Below, one piece after another: positions 30,613 through 40,213 of a stretch of DNA of 64,000 nucleotides (positions within the stretch are counted from its first letter, which is position 1; each line of letters starts with the position of its first letter). The stretch covers positions 1 to 64,000 of the forward strand of contig JANQSS010000111.1 of NCBI GenBank assembly GCA_028279185.1, written 5' to 3'. A program made the translations under genes and the position numbers. A model generated the notes under the pieces. The model searched no databases. It worked only from the letters and a program-made list of their open reading frames with translations, and was not told the origin of the DNA. This DNA comes from Saprospiraceae bacterium. GTDB lineage: Bacteria; Bacteroidota; Bacteroidia; Chitinophagales; Saprospiraceae.

Positions 30613-31575
30613 ATGAATACAAAAGACCACATATCACATATATATAGGTATTTGGATGGCTTGCTATCAGATCAGGAGGTTCGACGGGTCAATCAATGGG
30701 TTGACAAGGATGCTGCCAACAAGCAATTATTTGATGAAATTAAGGCATATTGGAAGGCAGAATCTTTCTTTCGCGACGATTATGATTACGATACGGAAGC
30801 CGCTTTGGAAAATGTTAAGACGCGCGTCCAGCGGACGACTAAGAGCATAGTTGTGAGTAGGCGTCGCTATTTTCAAATAGCCGCAGCCCTACTCCTTTTG
30901 GCATGTGTCGCTACTTTCTTATGGGCACCTGTTCAACACACGAAAAAATATAGCACAAAATCTGACTCCAAAGTCGTGCATTTGAAAGATGGGTCAAAAG
31001 TATTCCTTCGACCATTCAGCCAAATTACATTCAAAGATACCGACGATGGCATTATCACATCTACGTTGGACGGTCAAGCCTATTTTGAAGTTAGTGATAA
31101 GCCGTTGCGAATATTCGAAGTTATTTTTGATCAAAATAAGGTGAGAGTTTTGGGAACTGCATTCAGCATCAACTCAAAGCCTGTAAAGGGTCTGCCTCAT
31201 GTCAGCGTCAGTTCGGGAAGCGTCAATATAAGCTCGGCAAATGAAGAAAAGATCGTAACAAAGGATCAGGATGTCTATATCAGTAGGTCGAACAAAATAT
31301 TAATTCGGCCCCGTATAAGTGGCCTTGATGATTCCTGGAAAACCGAGCGGATGGCCTTCTCAAATGAATCGTTGAACATCGTTATCGATGCTATTTCGAG
31401 GCACTTTAATACGCAAATTGAATTTGAAAGTAATTCAATAAAAGAATGCAAGGTGACAGCCATTTTTATTCAAGAAAGTATTGAAAATGTATTCGATCAT
31501 ATCGAAAATACAACTGGCGTGGCAATACGAAAAGAAAACGATATCTATTATATTTCTGGTGAAATCTGCAAGTAG
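30613..31575 (+). CDS. FecR-type anti-sigma factor
   Basis: 320 residues. A cytoplasmic helical part (1-85) would hold the sigma factor. A single membrane helix (about 86-105, YFQIAAALLLLACVATFLW) follows, then the periplasmic FecR domain (about 110-220, VVHLKDGSKVFLRPFSQI and AYFEVSDKP) and a DUF4974/STN-like end (about 250-318). It would relay a signal from the receptor encoded just downstream. Its end overlaps the receptor start by 17 bases. Confidence 0.9.
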   Translation: MNTKDHISHIYRYLDGLLSDQEVRRVNQWVDKDAANKQLFDEIKAYWKAESFFRDDYDYDTEAALENVKTRVQRTTKSIVVSRRRYFQIAAALLLLACVATFLWAPVQHTKKYSTKSDSKVVHLKDGSKVFLRPFSQITFKDTDDGIITSTLDGQAYFEVSDKPLRIFEVIFDQNKVRVLGTAFSINSKPVKGLPHVSVSSGSVNISSANEEKIVTKDQDVYISRSNKILIRPRISGLDDSWKTERMAFSNESLNIVIDAISRHFNTQIEFESNSIKECKVTAIFIQESIENVFDHIENTTGVAIRKENDIYYISGEICK

Positions 31576-34219
31576 TATTTATCCATATCAGAGACCCGTT
31601 TTATTCCTTTTGGTCTTATTCAGTGGGCTTTCTGTTTCTGGTTTATGCCAACAAGTTGGATGCTCTTCCATCGATTCATCTTTTGTATATTTTAGCAATC
31701 ACTACAATGTATCCATATCTCATGACATAGATACCGCTATTGCTAAAAGCATTGTGTGTATGAATCAACAATGGGTAGAACCGCAAGGTTTTCTGTCAGC
31801 ACTTCTGCATGACACACCCTATAACTTCAAAAAAGTGGGTAACGGATATACTGTATTTTTTGATGGAAATAAAGCTTTCGTTATTGGCCAAATATTCTCA
31901 TTCGAACAAAATACAGAAATTCCATTCGCCACAATTTATTGTGCTAATAAAAATGAAGGTACTTACGCCGATGAACATGGAAATTTCTTCATACGCCTCA
32001 CCGGATCTCGAAACGACACGGTTGAAATAAGTTGTATTGGATATAAAACAAAGCGGATGTCATTACTAAACTTTCGACAATCTTCAACAAAGATATTTCT
32101 GGAATCTGAGGCTATATTACCTGAACTTATAATCGATGAAACAGGACATTCGCAACAAACGATTTCTCCTTTGAACCGCTCATTTTCACGGCATATACCT
32201 ACACACGTTCTATACCATGAGGGATCGATATTAGGTCAAGCCGATGCGCTACAGTATATCAAACGTATGTCAAGTGTGAATCCCGCAAGTGATGGGATTT
32301 CTGGCTTACGTATTCAGGGCGGATCACATGATCAAAACCTTGTCTTAATGGACCATGTGCCGATATACCATCATAGTCATGGCCTTGATCTACATTCTGT
32401 TTTTAACGCGGCCATCATCGAACATGCCAATATATACGACGGATATTTTCCAGCTAATTTTCAAGGGCGTACTTCGTCTGTAATATCGATAGAGACAAAG
32501 AATGGTGATTTAAATGAATTTCATGGTCGGCTTGATGCAAGTCCATTTGGCGCCGGGTTAAAAATAGAAGGACCCATAATAAAAAATCGTCTGGCTTTTG
32601 TACTAAGCGGGCGTTATGCTGACCTTGAACAAATCAGAAATAAAATTGCCCCAAATCGTATTTCCGGTATACCTGATAAACGAACATTGGGTTTGAATTA
32701 TACAGATGCTAATATGAAGTTGTTGTATACCCCTTCGTTACGCTCAAAATTAATAATAGGTGGGTTTCACAGTCGTGACAACTTTGATGATTTAAATGAA
32801 TATAGAATCCTGGATTATTACGAAAATATAGATGTCACATTCGATGAAATACTTGATTGGCGCAATAAGACCGCATTCATAAAATACGTTCAAGAGATAA
32901 GCCCTTCAGTTGAGATTTCAGTCCAGCCCTATTTTAGTAATTTTCAATATGACTCCAGACACAATACGCTGGAAACGTATTTTGACTCAAGTTACCTCTC
33001 AAGCACGGACTTTCGTTCACAAATTCAAGAAACAGGTTTTAAATCCCAATTAAGTCTTTCAAAAAGAACTTTTTTTCCACAAAAAGTGGGTTTTCAGTAT
33101 GCACGAGTCAACTACACGCCAGGGATTCTGCGATTCAACGATCAACAATTCGCACGTGTTGGGTATGACGAAATAAAAGATCAAATATCCGGTGGTGAAT
33201 ACGATGAATTCGACGAAACATCACAAGAAACATCCATTTTTGTAGAAAAGGAAGTTCACATTCTGGACCGAAGTCGTATTCATATAGGGCTAACCGGTGT
33301 GCGATATACACACCGTGATTTTCAACATTACAGCGTTCAGCCCAGAGTCGGAATACGCCACATATGGAACAAGTCACTCTCATCACAATTCAGCGGTGCA
33401 TTGATGAGTCAACCCAGACATGTTCTCTCACCTGCAAACAATGGATTACCCAACGATTTGTGGGTTCCTGCGACACAAGAATTTAAACCACAACGCTCCT
33501 GGCAAGTCAAGGGTAATCTGTCATGGTTCATTAAACAAAAACATCACATTACCTTTGGATTGTATTACAAATACCAGGATCGAATAATAAAGTTTCCGGA
33601 AGGAGCAATTTCCACGGACGAGGATAGTCAAAATATAGAAGCAAGTGCATGGGAGTTTGACGCAGAAAGTGGTGAGCGAAAATCCTATGGAGCGACATTT
33701 GAATTTCATTTTAAATTACCCAAGTGCGAAATACAATCTGCCTACACATTCAGTAGATCGCAAGAGGCGTTTTCTCGAATCTTAGATGGCGCTTGGTATG
33801 ACAATTTTTATCACCGCGACCATCAATTAACGACATCAATAAATATTCGCCCGCTAAAATATCTATCTATCACTCCTGCGGTCACGTATGGCAGTCCTAA
33901 TACGTTGACTTTCATTCCTGCTACTTATTCCATATTTTATAGTACGGATCAGGAGACATTCGACTACATTATCAGCCCCGATCCACTCACCTTAGAATTG
34001 CCTGTTTTTTTTCGTGGTGACATTTCCGTCAACTATATTCTTCCCGGGAAGAAATTTATTCATCGACTTAAAGGAAGTGTATTTAATCTATTGAATAGAG
34101 AAAATTTTTCACACTATAGTTACATCGATGTAGGATATGTTGATCCAAAAGAATTTAACTTGTTTATTCAGTATGGTCCACAGCGAATTTACTCCTTGAA
34201 TTACTCTATCTCATTTTGA
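31559..34219 (+). CDS. TonB-dependent receptor with N-terminal STN signalling domain
   Basis: The frame is open from 31481, but the GTG at 31559 is preferred. It gives a normal signal peptide (about residues 9-31, ending GLCQQ) and a 17-base overlap with FecR; length is then 886. Order: signal peptide, STN/secretin-like domain (about 35-100, ending in GNGYTVFF), carboxypeptidase-like regulatory domain (VIGQIFSFEQNTEIPFATIY), plug (GLRIQGGSHDQNLVLMDHVP), then a 22-strand barrel ending in SLNYSISF. STN plus ECF/FecR implies transducer function. No SusD gene is adjacent, so the ligand is open; iron chelates, cobalamin or peptides are possible. Confidence 0.88.
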   Translation: MKSASSIYPYQRPVLFLLVLFSGLSVSGLCQQVGCSSIDSSFVYFSNHYNVSISHDIDTAIAKSIVCMNQQWVEPQGFLSALLHDTPYNFKKVGNGYTVFFDGNKAFVIGQIFSFEQNTEIPFATIYCANKNEGTYADEHGNFFIRLTGSRNDTVEISCIGYKTKRMSLLNFRQSSTKIFLESEAILPELIIDETGHSQQTISPLNRSFSRHIPTHVLYHEGSILGQADALQYIKRMSSVNPASDGISGLRIQGGSHDQNLVLMDHVPIYHHSHGLDLHSVFNAAIIEHANIYDGYFPANFQGRTSSVISIETKNGDLNEFHGRLDASPFGAGLKIEGPIIKNRLAFVLSGRYADLEQIRNKIAPNRISGIPDKRTLGLNYTDANMKLLYTPSLRSKLIIGGFHSRDNFDDLNEYRILDYYENIDVTFDEILDWRNKTAFIKYVQEISPSVEISVQPYFSNFQYDSRHNTLETYFDSSYLSSTDFRSQIQETGFKSQLSLSKRTFFPQKVGFQYARVNYTPGILRFNDQQFARVGYDEIKDQISGGEYDEFDETSQETSIFVEKEVHILDRSRIHIGLTGVRYTHRDFQHYSVQPRVGIRHIWNKSLSSQFSGALMSQPRHVLSPANNGLPNDLWVPATQEFKPQRSWQVKGNLSWFIKQKHHITFGLYYKYQDRIIKFPEGAISTDEDSQNIEASAWEFDAESGERKSYGATFEFHFKLPKCEIQSAYTFSRSQEAFSRILDGAWYDNFYHRDHQLTTSINIRPLKYLSITPAVTYGSPNTLTFIPATYSIFYSTDQETFDYIISPDPLTLELPVFFRGDISVNYILPGKKFIHRLKGSVFNLLNRENFSHYSYIDVGYVDPKEFNLFIQYGPQRIYSLNYSISF

Positions 34220-34393
34220 CGTAAATTTGTTTGCACGCCTGCTGATACTAGCAAAAAAATGAGCACTCGTCGGCAAAATCAATTGTTTGCTATAACCAAT
34301 AAATAAATCATGTAATTCAATAAGGGATACATATCTAAAACATTGACATAGTCTTGAAATAACTATTGTTTAATCTTTCTTAAAACTAAGTCA

Positions 34394-36466
34394 ATGAAAT
34401 TCCTAACCAGATGCCTCTTCTTAAGTTTAGTATGCATTTCACTTTTTGCTTCCTGCAACAAAGACGATGAGATGATGGATGACCCTACGGCTCAAGTAAA
34501 TCAAAATTCGCCCAACAAACGGACGTGTGGTACTCACGAACACATGGAAGCCTTATTACTCGATCCTATGTTTAAAGCAGCGTATAAAGAACGAATAAAT
34601 CGCTTCGAAACACTGGCTGCAAGTGCTACCGAAAGGGTGCTCTGTGGTAATCCTGTCGTCCTGCCGGTAGCTGTCCATTTCCAAGGCGTAAATAATCCAA
34701 ATGTGGCATGTTTACGAGCGCTGGCGCAAGCGCAAGTCGATATCTTAAATAATGACTATCAAGGCACCAACAGTGATATCTCAACCTGGATCAATACAGC
34801 TTCATCTTCCTTTCCAGGGTTGAACTACGGAGAGACATGTATAGAATTTTGCATTGCCGATCAAAATCATCCGTCGGGATACGGATTAAGCAATGGCGAT
34901 CCGGCAGTTACGATTAACACAACAACCGGAGACTCGGACGCAAATTGGAGTGGATACTTAAATATTTTTGTTCAACCCAATACAGGTGTTTTGGGCTATT
35001 CACCTCTTGGTGGGTCAGGTAATGGTGATGGTGTCGTCATTGACGCAAGCGCTTTTGGATCGGGCAGCGGTTGCGGGTCTGTCAATCCACAGTCGCCCTA
35101 TGACTTAGGCCGAACTCTGACACATGAACTAGGACATTACTTGCTTCTTGACCATATATGGGGCAACGGATGCGGGTCTGATGATGGAGTCGGTGATACC
35201 CCAAATAGCCGCGACCCTTACTATGGCTGTCCAAACATCGGGGCAAGCTCCTGTTCCTCTACAGACCTTCATATGAATTACATGGACTACACCAATGATG
35301 CCTGTATGTATATGTTTTCAGCAGGGCAATCTACGCGAATGGAAAACTATGTGACATCGAGCCTTCAGAACTTAGTAAACAATGCTAGCAATGTATGTGG
35401 TGGCACATCGGGCCCTACCTGCACAGATGGCATCCAAAACGGCGATGAGACTGGTGTGGATTGCGGCGGATCATGCCCACCATGTGACGGCCCGACATGT
35501 ACGGATGGTATCCAAAATGGTGATGAAACCGGAGTTGACTGTGGTGGATCATGCCCGCCTTGCGGAGGTAACGGGCCTGATGTTCGCGTCCGTTCAATTA
35601 CAAAACCCGCGAGTGAATTATGTGTTCCATCATTTAAGCCCATTGTAACCATTAAAAATCAAAGCAATCAGGCTGTATCAAGTGTCAAAATTACGTATGG
35701 AATTGTAGGAGGTGTAACAAAAGTGAAAAACTGGACCGGAAACATTGGTCCAAATAAACAAAAACGAATAACACTGCCTAAAATTAATGTTGGACTTGGA
35801 AATAAAACATTTTATGCCGAAACGAGTTTGCCTAATGGCCAGGCCGACAGCAATCCGTCGAATGATAGAAAAGAAAAAGATATTGCTGTCGATGGGAATC
35901 AACTGGTAAAAGTAATAATCAAGCCTGACGACTATGGCAGCGAAGTGACATGGGAAATAACAGATGATAACAATAATGTTGTTGTGTCTGGCGGTCCGTT
36001 CCCAGATTTTAATCGTCGAAAAAGGCAACGCAACATTTGCTTAACTGAAGGATGTTACACATTCACAATCTATGACTCCTACGGAGATGGAATTTGCTGC
36101 GATTATGGTCCAGGGTTTTATAAATTACGAGACGCTGACAATGCTATCATTGCCGAATCCGATGGCCAATATGGATTTTCTGAAGAGCAAACTATTTGCA
36201 TAACGTACGATGAATACACATATGAAGGAAGTCGTCGCGATGAAAAAATAAATCCGACAGTAGATTCATACGGCAATATTGTAGAAATCAACAATGCTGG
36301 GAAGGGAAGTACGATCGAGGTAATCGATGAAAATGGCGTACGCATTGATAATATTAAGGTCGAAGATGTCAACAGTGAATATCGAATAGACAAGTCGAAA
36401 TATGCAGGAAAAAATGTTCAGGTAAAATTACAGGCGAAACCTGGAAAGAAAGTTCTTTCAAAGTAA
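34394..36466 (+). CDS. Lipoprotein metalloprotease, pappalysin (M43)-like
   Basis: 690 residues. Lipoprotein signal with C21 (LFASC). The metalloprotease domain (about 60-330) has the zinc motif HELGHYLLLDH with H244, E245, H248 and H254, and a Met-turn MNYMDYTND. M43 enzymes normally have Gly six residues after the first His; here that place is Leu. Two identical-type Cys-rich 26-residue repeats follow (341-392). Next come a CARDB-like beta domain (about 395-495) and a domain with IYDSYGDGICCDYG seen in other Bacteroidota exoproteins. No T9SS sorting domain. By inference it is a surface or periplasmic protease. Confidence 0.82.
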   Translation: MKFLTRCLFLSLVCISLFASCNKDDEMMDDPTAQVNQNSPNKRTCGTHEHMEALLLDPMFKAAYKERINRFETLAASATERVLCGNPVVLPVAVHFQGVNNPNVACLRALAQAQVDILNNDYQGTNSDISTWINTASSSFPGLNYGETCIEFCIADQNHPSGYGLSNGDPAVTINTTTGDSDANWSGYLNIFVQPNTGVLGYSPLGGSGNGDGVVIDASAFGSGSGCGSVNPQSPYDLGRTLTHELGHYLLLDHIWGNGCGSDDGVGDTPNSRDPYYGCPNIGASSCSSTDLHMNYMDYTNDACMYMFSAGQSTRMENYVTSSLQNLVNNASNVCGGTSGPTCTDGIQNGDETGVDCGGSCPPCDGPTCTDGIQNGDETGVDCGGSCPPCGGNGPDVRVRSITKPASELCVPSFKPIVTIKNQSNQAVSSVKITYGIVGGVTKVKNWTGNIGPNKQKRITLPKINVGLGNKTFYAETSLPNGQADSNPSNDRKEKDIAVDGNQLVKVIIKPDDYGSEVTWEITDDNNNVVVSGGPFPDFNRRKRQRNICLTEGCYTFTIYDSYGDGICCDYGPGFYKLRDADNAIIAESDGQYGFSEEQTICITYDEYTYEGSRRDEKINPTVDSYGNIVEINNAGKGSTIEVIDENGVRIDNIKVEDVNSEYRIDKSKYAGKNVQVKLQAKPGKKVLSK
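35414..35569 (+). repeat. Tandem 78-bp repeat inside the protease gene
   Basis: Two copies, 35414-35491 and 35492-35569, encode the 26-residue unit PTCTDGIQNGDETGVDCGGS plus CPPC and two closing residues. The proteins differ only near the end, while the DNA copies differ at many third positions. That indicates an old duplication kept under protein-level selection. The unit has four Cys and resembles a small disulfide-bonded spacer. Confidence 0.9.
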
Positions 36467-36528
36467 TCTGTAAGGTAATCGTAGAAGAATTAATTATTAT
36501 TTCTTCACATGTTTCATAGCTTAAATGC

Positions 36529-36567
36529 AACATGGCCTTGTCATAAAGACAGGGCCATGTTTTATTT
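36529..36567 (+). terminator. Intrinsic terminator between convergent genes
   Basis: Arms 36529-36542 and 36548-36561 form a 14-bp stem with one G-U pair and a 5-base loop, followed by TTTATTT on the plus strand. It lies 60 bases after the protease gene and directly abuts the stop codon of the minus-strand propeller gene. It can also fold on the minus strand but has a weaker T tail there. Confidence 0.8.
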
Positions 36568-38988
36568 CGGAAAAAGGGGCGCACGCCATAACCCTCTTCC
36601 CATCGAAGAAACAATGAGCTGTCTGGATTGATAGTTGATGTGCATGTCGGTAATCATACTATTTGGACCCCCACTGCCATAAATAACCCAGTCTTCCAAA
36701 TCAGCATTTTTATAAAAAACGCCGTAGTCCGTACCGACATAAATTCCATCGTTGCTATTTTTTTCATAAACAATACACGTCGCTGGTAAATTGGGTAGAC
36801 ACTGACTGATATTTTGCCAAGAATTCCCACCATCATTTGATTGAAATACTTTCTTGCCGGATTTAAATCCAGACATGGTCACAAACAATCTATTCTCGTT
36901 TGTCGGATCCACTGTAACTGCAGATAATATCTGTGGTAATCCACAATTGCGTTCGCCAATACACTTATCATAGAGATTTGAAGAAATATTTTCGACCTTC
37001 CAAGTTCCATTCAAGTCTCGAATAGCTTTGAATATGCCTCCCTGATTGTGATCAGCAACCGCCGGTGATTTTTTGTCCCAATAATATCCATGATTAACGT
37101 AATAAAGAACATTGGAATTAGCTTCGGACATTGCTAATCTGTTGATTCGCTTAGGTGCTTCGACATGCTGAATTTCTTGCCAGGTTCGACCATTATCAGA
37201 ACTGACATGAACTTCATTTCCTCCGGCAAAAACCTCATCCGGGTTATTTGGATTCATGAGCACAGGAAAAAGGCCGACGCCTTTTACCAAGCTCTTACCA
37301 CCTCGGCCACGCCATTTTTTCCCATCCATCACGCCCGGACGAAAAGTCCCATTTGCACTTTGGTATACAATCGATTCGTCCCTCGGATCTATAAGGCAAT
37401 CGCCATTGTCTCCACCAGGAGAAGTTGTATACCACTCGCCGTTATCATAGAAGTTTAATGAACCATCCTGCGCCCCTGTAAAAATATATTCGCTATTGGC
37501 ATCGGTTATTCCTAATCCAAAATAGTTCGTATTGCAAATGCCTACACCCGTTATATCACGCCAAAACTCGTTTCCATCCAGTTTTGCAATTCCACCATCG
37601 TTGCCAACATACACTTCATCTTCTATTCCAATACTATCACCAATTGTACTTTTAGTGAGTTTTAGATGTCGCACATCTACATGATTGCGGTTTGTCTTTA
37701 ATTTTTTATTTGTCTGTCCACCATTAATACTTTTCCGAACATGCCTCCCCGAACCTTCGAAATAAAATATGTCCGTATTGTATTGGTTAACGGCAAGATT
37801 GGGAAAAGCGTAACCACCTGTTTTTAAATTTATCGGTTCCGTCCATGATTTCCCACCATCTATGGACGTACAATAATAATACGGCCTTGTTTTTACTTTA
37901 CACTTATCCATAACAGGATGCACATAATAGTAATTGGCAAGTAAGGCGAGATGACCTTGTTTATTAATCTCAAGATCAAAAAGTACCTTAACTGGATTTT
38001 GAATGGTATCCCCATTGCAAAATACTCTATCACTGCGCTCGTCGGGAATTTTTATAGACGTTAATTTCTCAATTGTTGTACCACCGGAGACGTAGTAATA
38101 AACTCCAAGTGCATTGCATAAAAAGACATTTCCCCATCTGTCTATTTCCAGATCATGATTGGTAACATCTCCAAAAATAGCAGGGCCGGTATGATGCGAT
38201 TTATCCGAGTATATTTCTTGCCATTGACCTTTAGCCTCCATCAATCCTGTATATCGAAAAAGCGTGGTCGCATTGATTGTATATAGTATTGTACTATCGA
38301 ATGTACTTCGAGGGTCGATCACGATATCTGCGGTGCCGGAGTGCCATCCGCCATATGGTGGACTGTGCCCTGTCTCCGTCCATGTTTCGCCACCATCCAC
38401 TGACATGACTATTCCAATTCCATACCCCCTACTTCCATTATTCCATTGATTGAGTGCAACACCGGTTGCTGCATACACCACTTTTTGGTTTTTCGGATGT
38501 CTGATTATTTCGTGAAACCCGACGACGGACAACCCTTCATCATCCGTAGTGTTTCGCCAAGTCACACCGCCGTCAAGTGTTCGCCAGACACCGCCATTGT
38601 GCCCACCTACTAATATGTCGTTTTCATTGTAACGGTTAACGCTGATGGCTTCAATGCGACCTTGATTCATCTGACGATCGTTTTTCGAATCGAATGGACC
38701 CAGGTTTTCCCAACGTACGCCATCGTCTTCCGGGATATCACACAATACCAGTTCTCCACCAATTAGTTTTAACAAGTCCTGAGGGGACTCCATGTTTTCT
38801 TTTAAATACGTCGATATGTGAAGCTCAAAATCGCTCGTGTACTCCCCGTTTTCAAACGAATCTGAATTCGAATAATTAAATTCTTGCGAGTTCCCCTTAG
38901 TTTGTGCGTGCAAGGAAAGCACAGAAAATACCAGTACGAAATGGATGGAAATAATTGATTTAATCAATATGATCTGTTTAATAGCCAA
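36562..38988 (-). CDS. Secreted Asp-box (BNR/sortilin-type) beta-propeller protein
   Basis: Up to 808 residues. The frame opens at TTG 38988; a second TTG at 38967, overlapping the stop of the prenyl synthase as TTGA, would remove 7 residues and leave the signal peptide (ending LSLHAQ) intact. At least five Asp-boxes are seen: TLDGGVTW (137-144), SVDGGETW (196-203), SIDGGKSW, SSDNGRTW and SNDGGNSW. They mark a sialidase/VPS10-like propeller. No catalytic sialidase arginines were identified and no T9SS domain is present, so function is unknown. Confidence 0.82.
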   Translation of the reverse strand: MAIKQIILIKSIISIHFVLVFSVLSLHAQTKGNSQEFNYSNSDSFENGEYTSDFELHISTYLKENMESPQDLLKLIGGELVLCDIPEDDGVRWENLGPFDSKNDRQMNQGRIEAISVNRYNENDILVGGHNGGVWRTLDGGVTWRNTTDDEGLSVVGFHEIIRHPKNQKVVYAATGVALNQWNNGSRGYGIGIVMSVDGGETWTETGHSPPYGGWHSGTADIVIDPRSTFDSTILYTINATTLFRYTGLMEAKGQWQEIYSDKSHHTGPAIFGDVTNHDLEIDRWGNVFLCNALGVYYYVSGGTTIEKLTSIKIPDERSDRVFCNGDTIQNPVKVLFDLEINKQGHLALLANYYYVHPVMDKCKVKTRPYYYCTSIDGGKSWTEPINLKTGGYAFPNLAVNQYNTDIFYFEGSGRHVRKSINGGQTNKKLKTNRNHVDVRHLKLTKSTIGDSIGIEDEVYVGNDGGIAKLDGNEFWRDITGVGICNTNYFGLGITDANSEYIFTGAQDGSLNFYDNGEWYTTSPGGDNGDCLIDPRDESIVYQSANGTFRPGVMDGKKWRGRGGKSLVKGVGLFPVLMNPNNPDEVFAGGNEVHVSSDNGRTWQEIQHVEAPKRINRLAMSEANSNVLYYVNHGYYWDKKSPAVADHNQGGIFKAIRDLNGTWKVENISSNLYDKCIGERNCGLPQILSAVTVDPTNENRLFVTMSGFKSGKKVFQSNDGGNSWQNISQCLPNLPATCIVYEKNSNDGIYVGTDYGVFYKNADLEDWVIYGSGGPNSMITDMHINYQSRQLIVSSMGRGLWRAPLFPK

Positions 38989-39938
38989 TGTGAGAGTTCG
39001 ATTAATTTATTTTTATAGAATTTATTTACATTTAATTGCTTCAGGACGTCTGTTGCCTGATGAAATAAGTCGTTCTTAATTTTTTCGACTTTTTTCCTAA
39101 CACCATAAGATTGGTACAAATCCAAAACCGATTGTATTTTTTCTGTCGTTGACAACGAGCTATCGTCTAACAGTCGTTGCAATAGATCACCTTTATCTGA
39201 CATTTCCGATGCACAAATTATAGTTGGCAGCGTTTTCTTTCCTTGCAAAATGTCACCCCCTACCTGCTTTCCAATTTTTTGAGCCGAACCGAATGCGTCA
39301 AGCAGGTCATCCTGAATTTGAAATGCCAAACCCTGAAGAACCCCATATTGGTGCAGTGCATCTTGCTCTGCTTTAGGCGCTCCCCCTACAATTGCTCCAA
39401 TTTGCAAAGAGGCTCCTAATAACACGGATGTTTTCAATTCTATCATGCGCAAATAGGCCTGTGTATCAGGAAAACCTGATTGTTCAAAATTCATGTCAAT
39501 CATTTGGCCTTCGCACACTTGTATTGCCGCTTTAGTGTAGCAGTTAAGCACATCATGCAACGTTTCATTGGTCAGATCTTTAGCCAAAAGCTGGTTGGCG
39601 ATTATCAATTTGACATCACCAGCCAATATGGCTTTGTCTCGACCAAAACGTTTATAAATACTTGGTTGCCCTCTTCGAACGGGGGCCTCATCCATGATAT
39701 CATCATGCACGAGGGAAAAGGTGTGAAACAATTCTATCGCCAATGCTTGTGGTAATACCCGTTCTACTTCAGGATGAAAAAGCCCGTGCCCAATCTGGCA
39801 TAATAGAGGCCTGATCCGTTTTCCACCCGCTTCAATTGCCAATTCAATCATAAGCCTCAATTCCTTATGTTCAATCGATTTCGACAGATCGATTAATTGG
39901 CTGTTAATCACCTGCTTTTGAATGTCCGTATCAATCAT
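38964..39938 (-). CDS. Polyprenyl (prenyl diphosphate) synthase
   Basis: 324 residues. It condenses IPP with allylic diphosphates to make longer prenyl chains for quinones, carriers or carotenoids. It has GGKRIRP (38-44), the first Asp motif DDIMD (79-83), KTSVLLGASLQIG, and the second Asp motif QDDLLD (209-214). F74, five residues before the first Asp motif, is compatible with a short-chain product, but length cannot be fixed by eye. Its 3' end overlaps the next gene. Confidence 0.93.
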   Translation of the reverse strand: MIDTDIQKQVINSQLIDLSKSIEHKELRLMIELAIEAGGKRIRPLLCQIGHGLFHPEVERVLPQALAIELFHTFSLVHDDIMDEAPVRRGQPSIYKRFGRDKAILAGDVKLIIANQLLAKDLTNETLHDVLNCYTKAAIQVCEGQMIDMNFEQSGFPDTQAYLRMIELKTSVLLGASLQIGAIVGGAPKAEQDALHQYGVLQGLAFQIQDDLLDAFGSAQKIGKQVGGDILQGKKTLPTIICASEMSDKGDLLQRLLDDSSLSTTEKIQSVLDLYQSYGVRKKVEKIKNDLFHQATDVLKQLNVNKFYKNKLIELSHWLLNRSY

Positions 39939-40125
39939 AGACGCTAAAGATTAGAATTTACAGGCAATTAATGAAATCCTGGCCATCGTTGTCAATATTT
40001 GCTCGATAATACGTCGTATATCTCCTAATTTGAAAGGCTCGTATACCGTTTTCTCTTTCGATTTTTTCTCTTGAGGGTGATTCTTTGTTAAGGATATGTT
40101 GGGAGCTCCACTTAACTGAAAGTTT

Positions 40126-40133
40126 AAATTTGC
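40126..40133 (+). promoter_or_regulatory. Promoter box candidate before the 353-residue GNAT gene
   Basis: TAAATTTG followed by C matches the TAnnTTTG consensus. A start about 6 bases on would give a leader of about 75 bases to the ATG at 40214. No good -33 element at the usual spacing. Confidence 0.4.
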
Positions 40134-40213
40134 AATAGGGAATGAAGCGAATCGGCTGTATCTAGACTTTTCTTAATCATGAATTTAAGAATTGGTATAC
40201 ATTAGTCATACAT

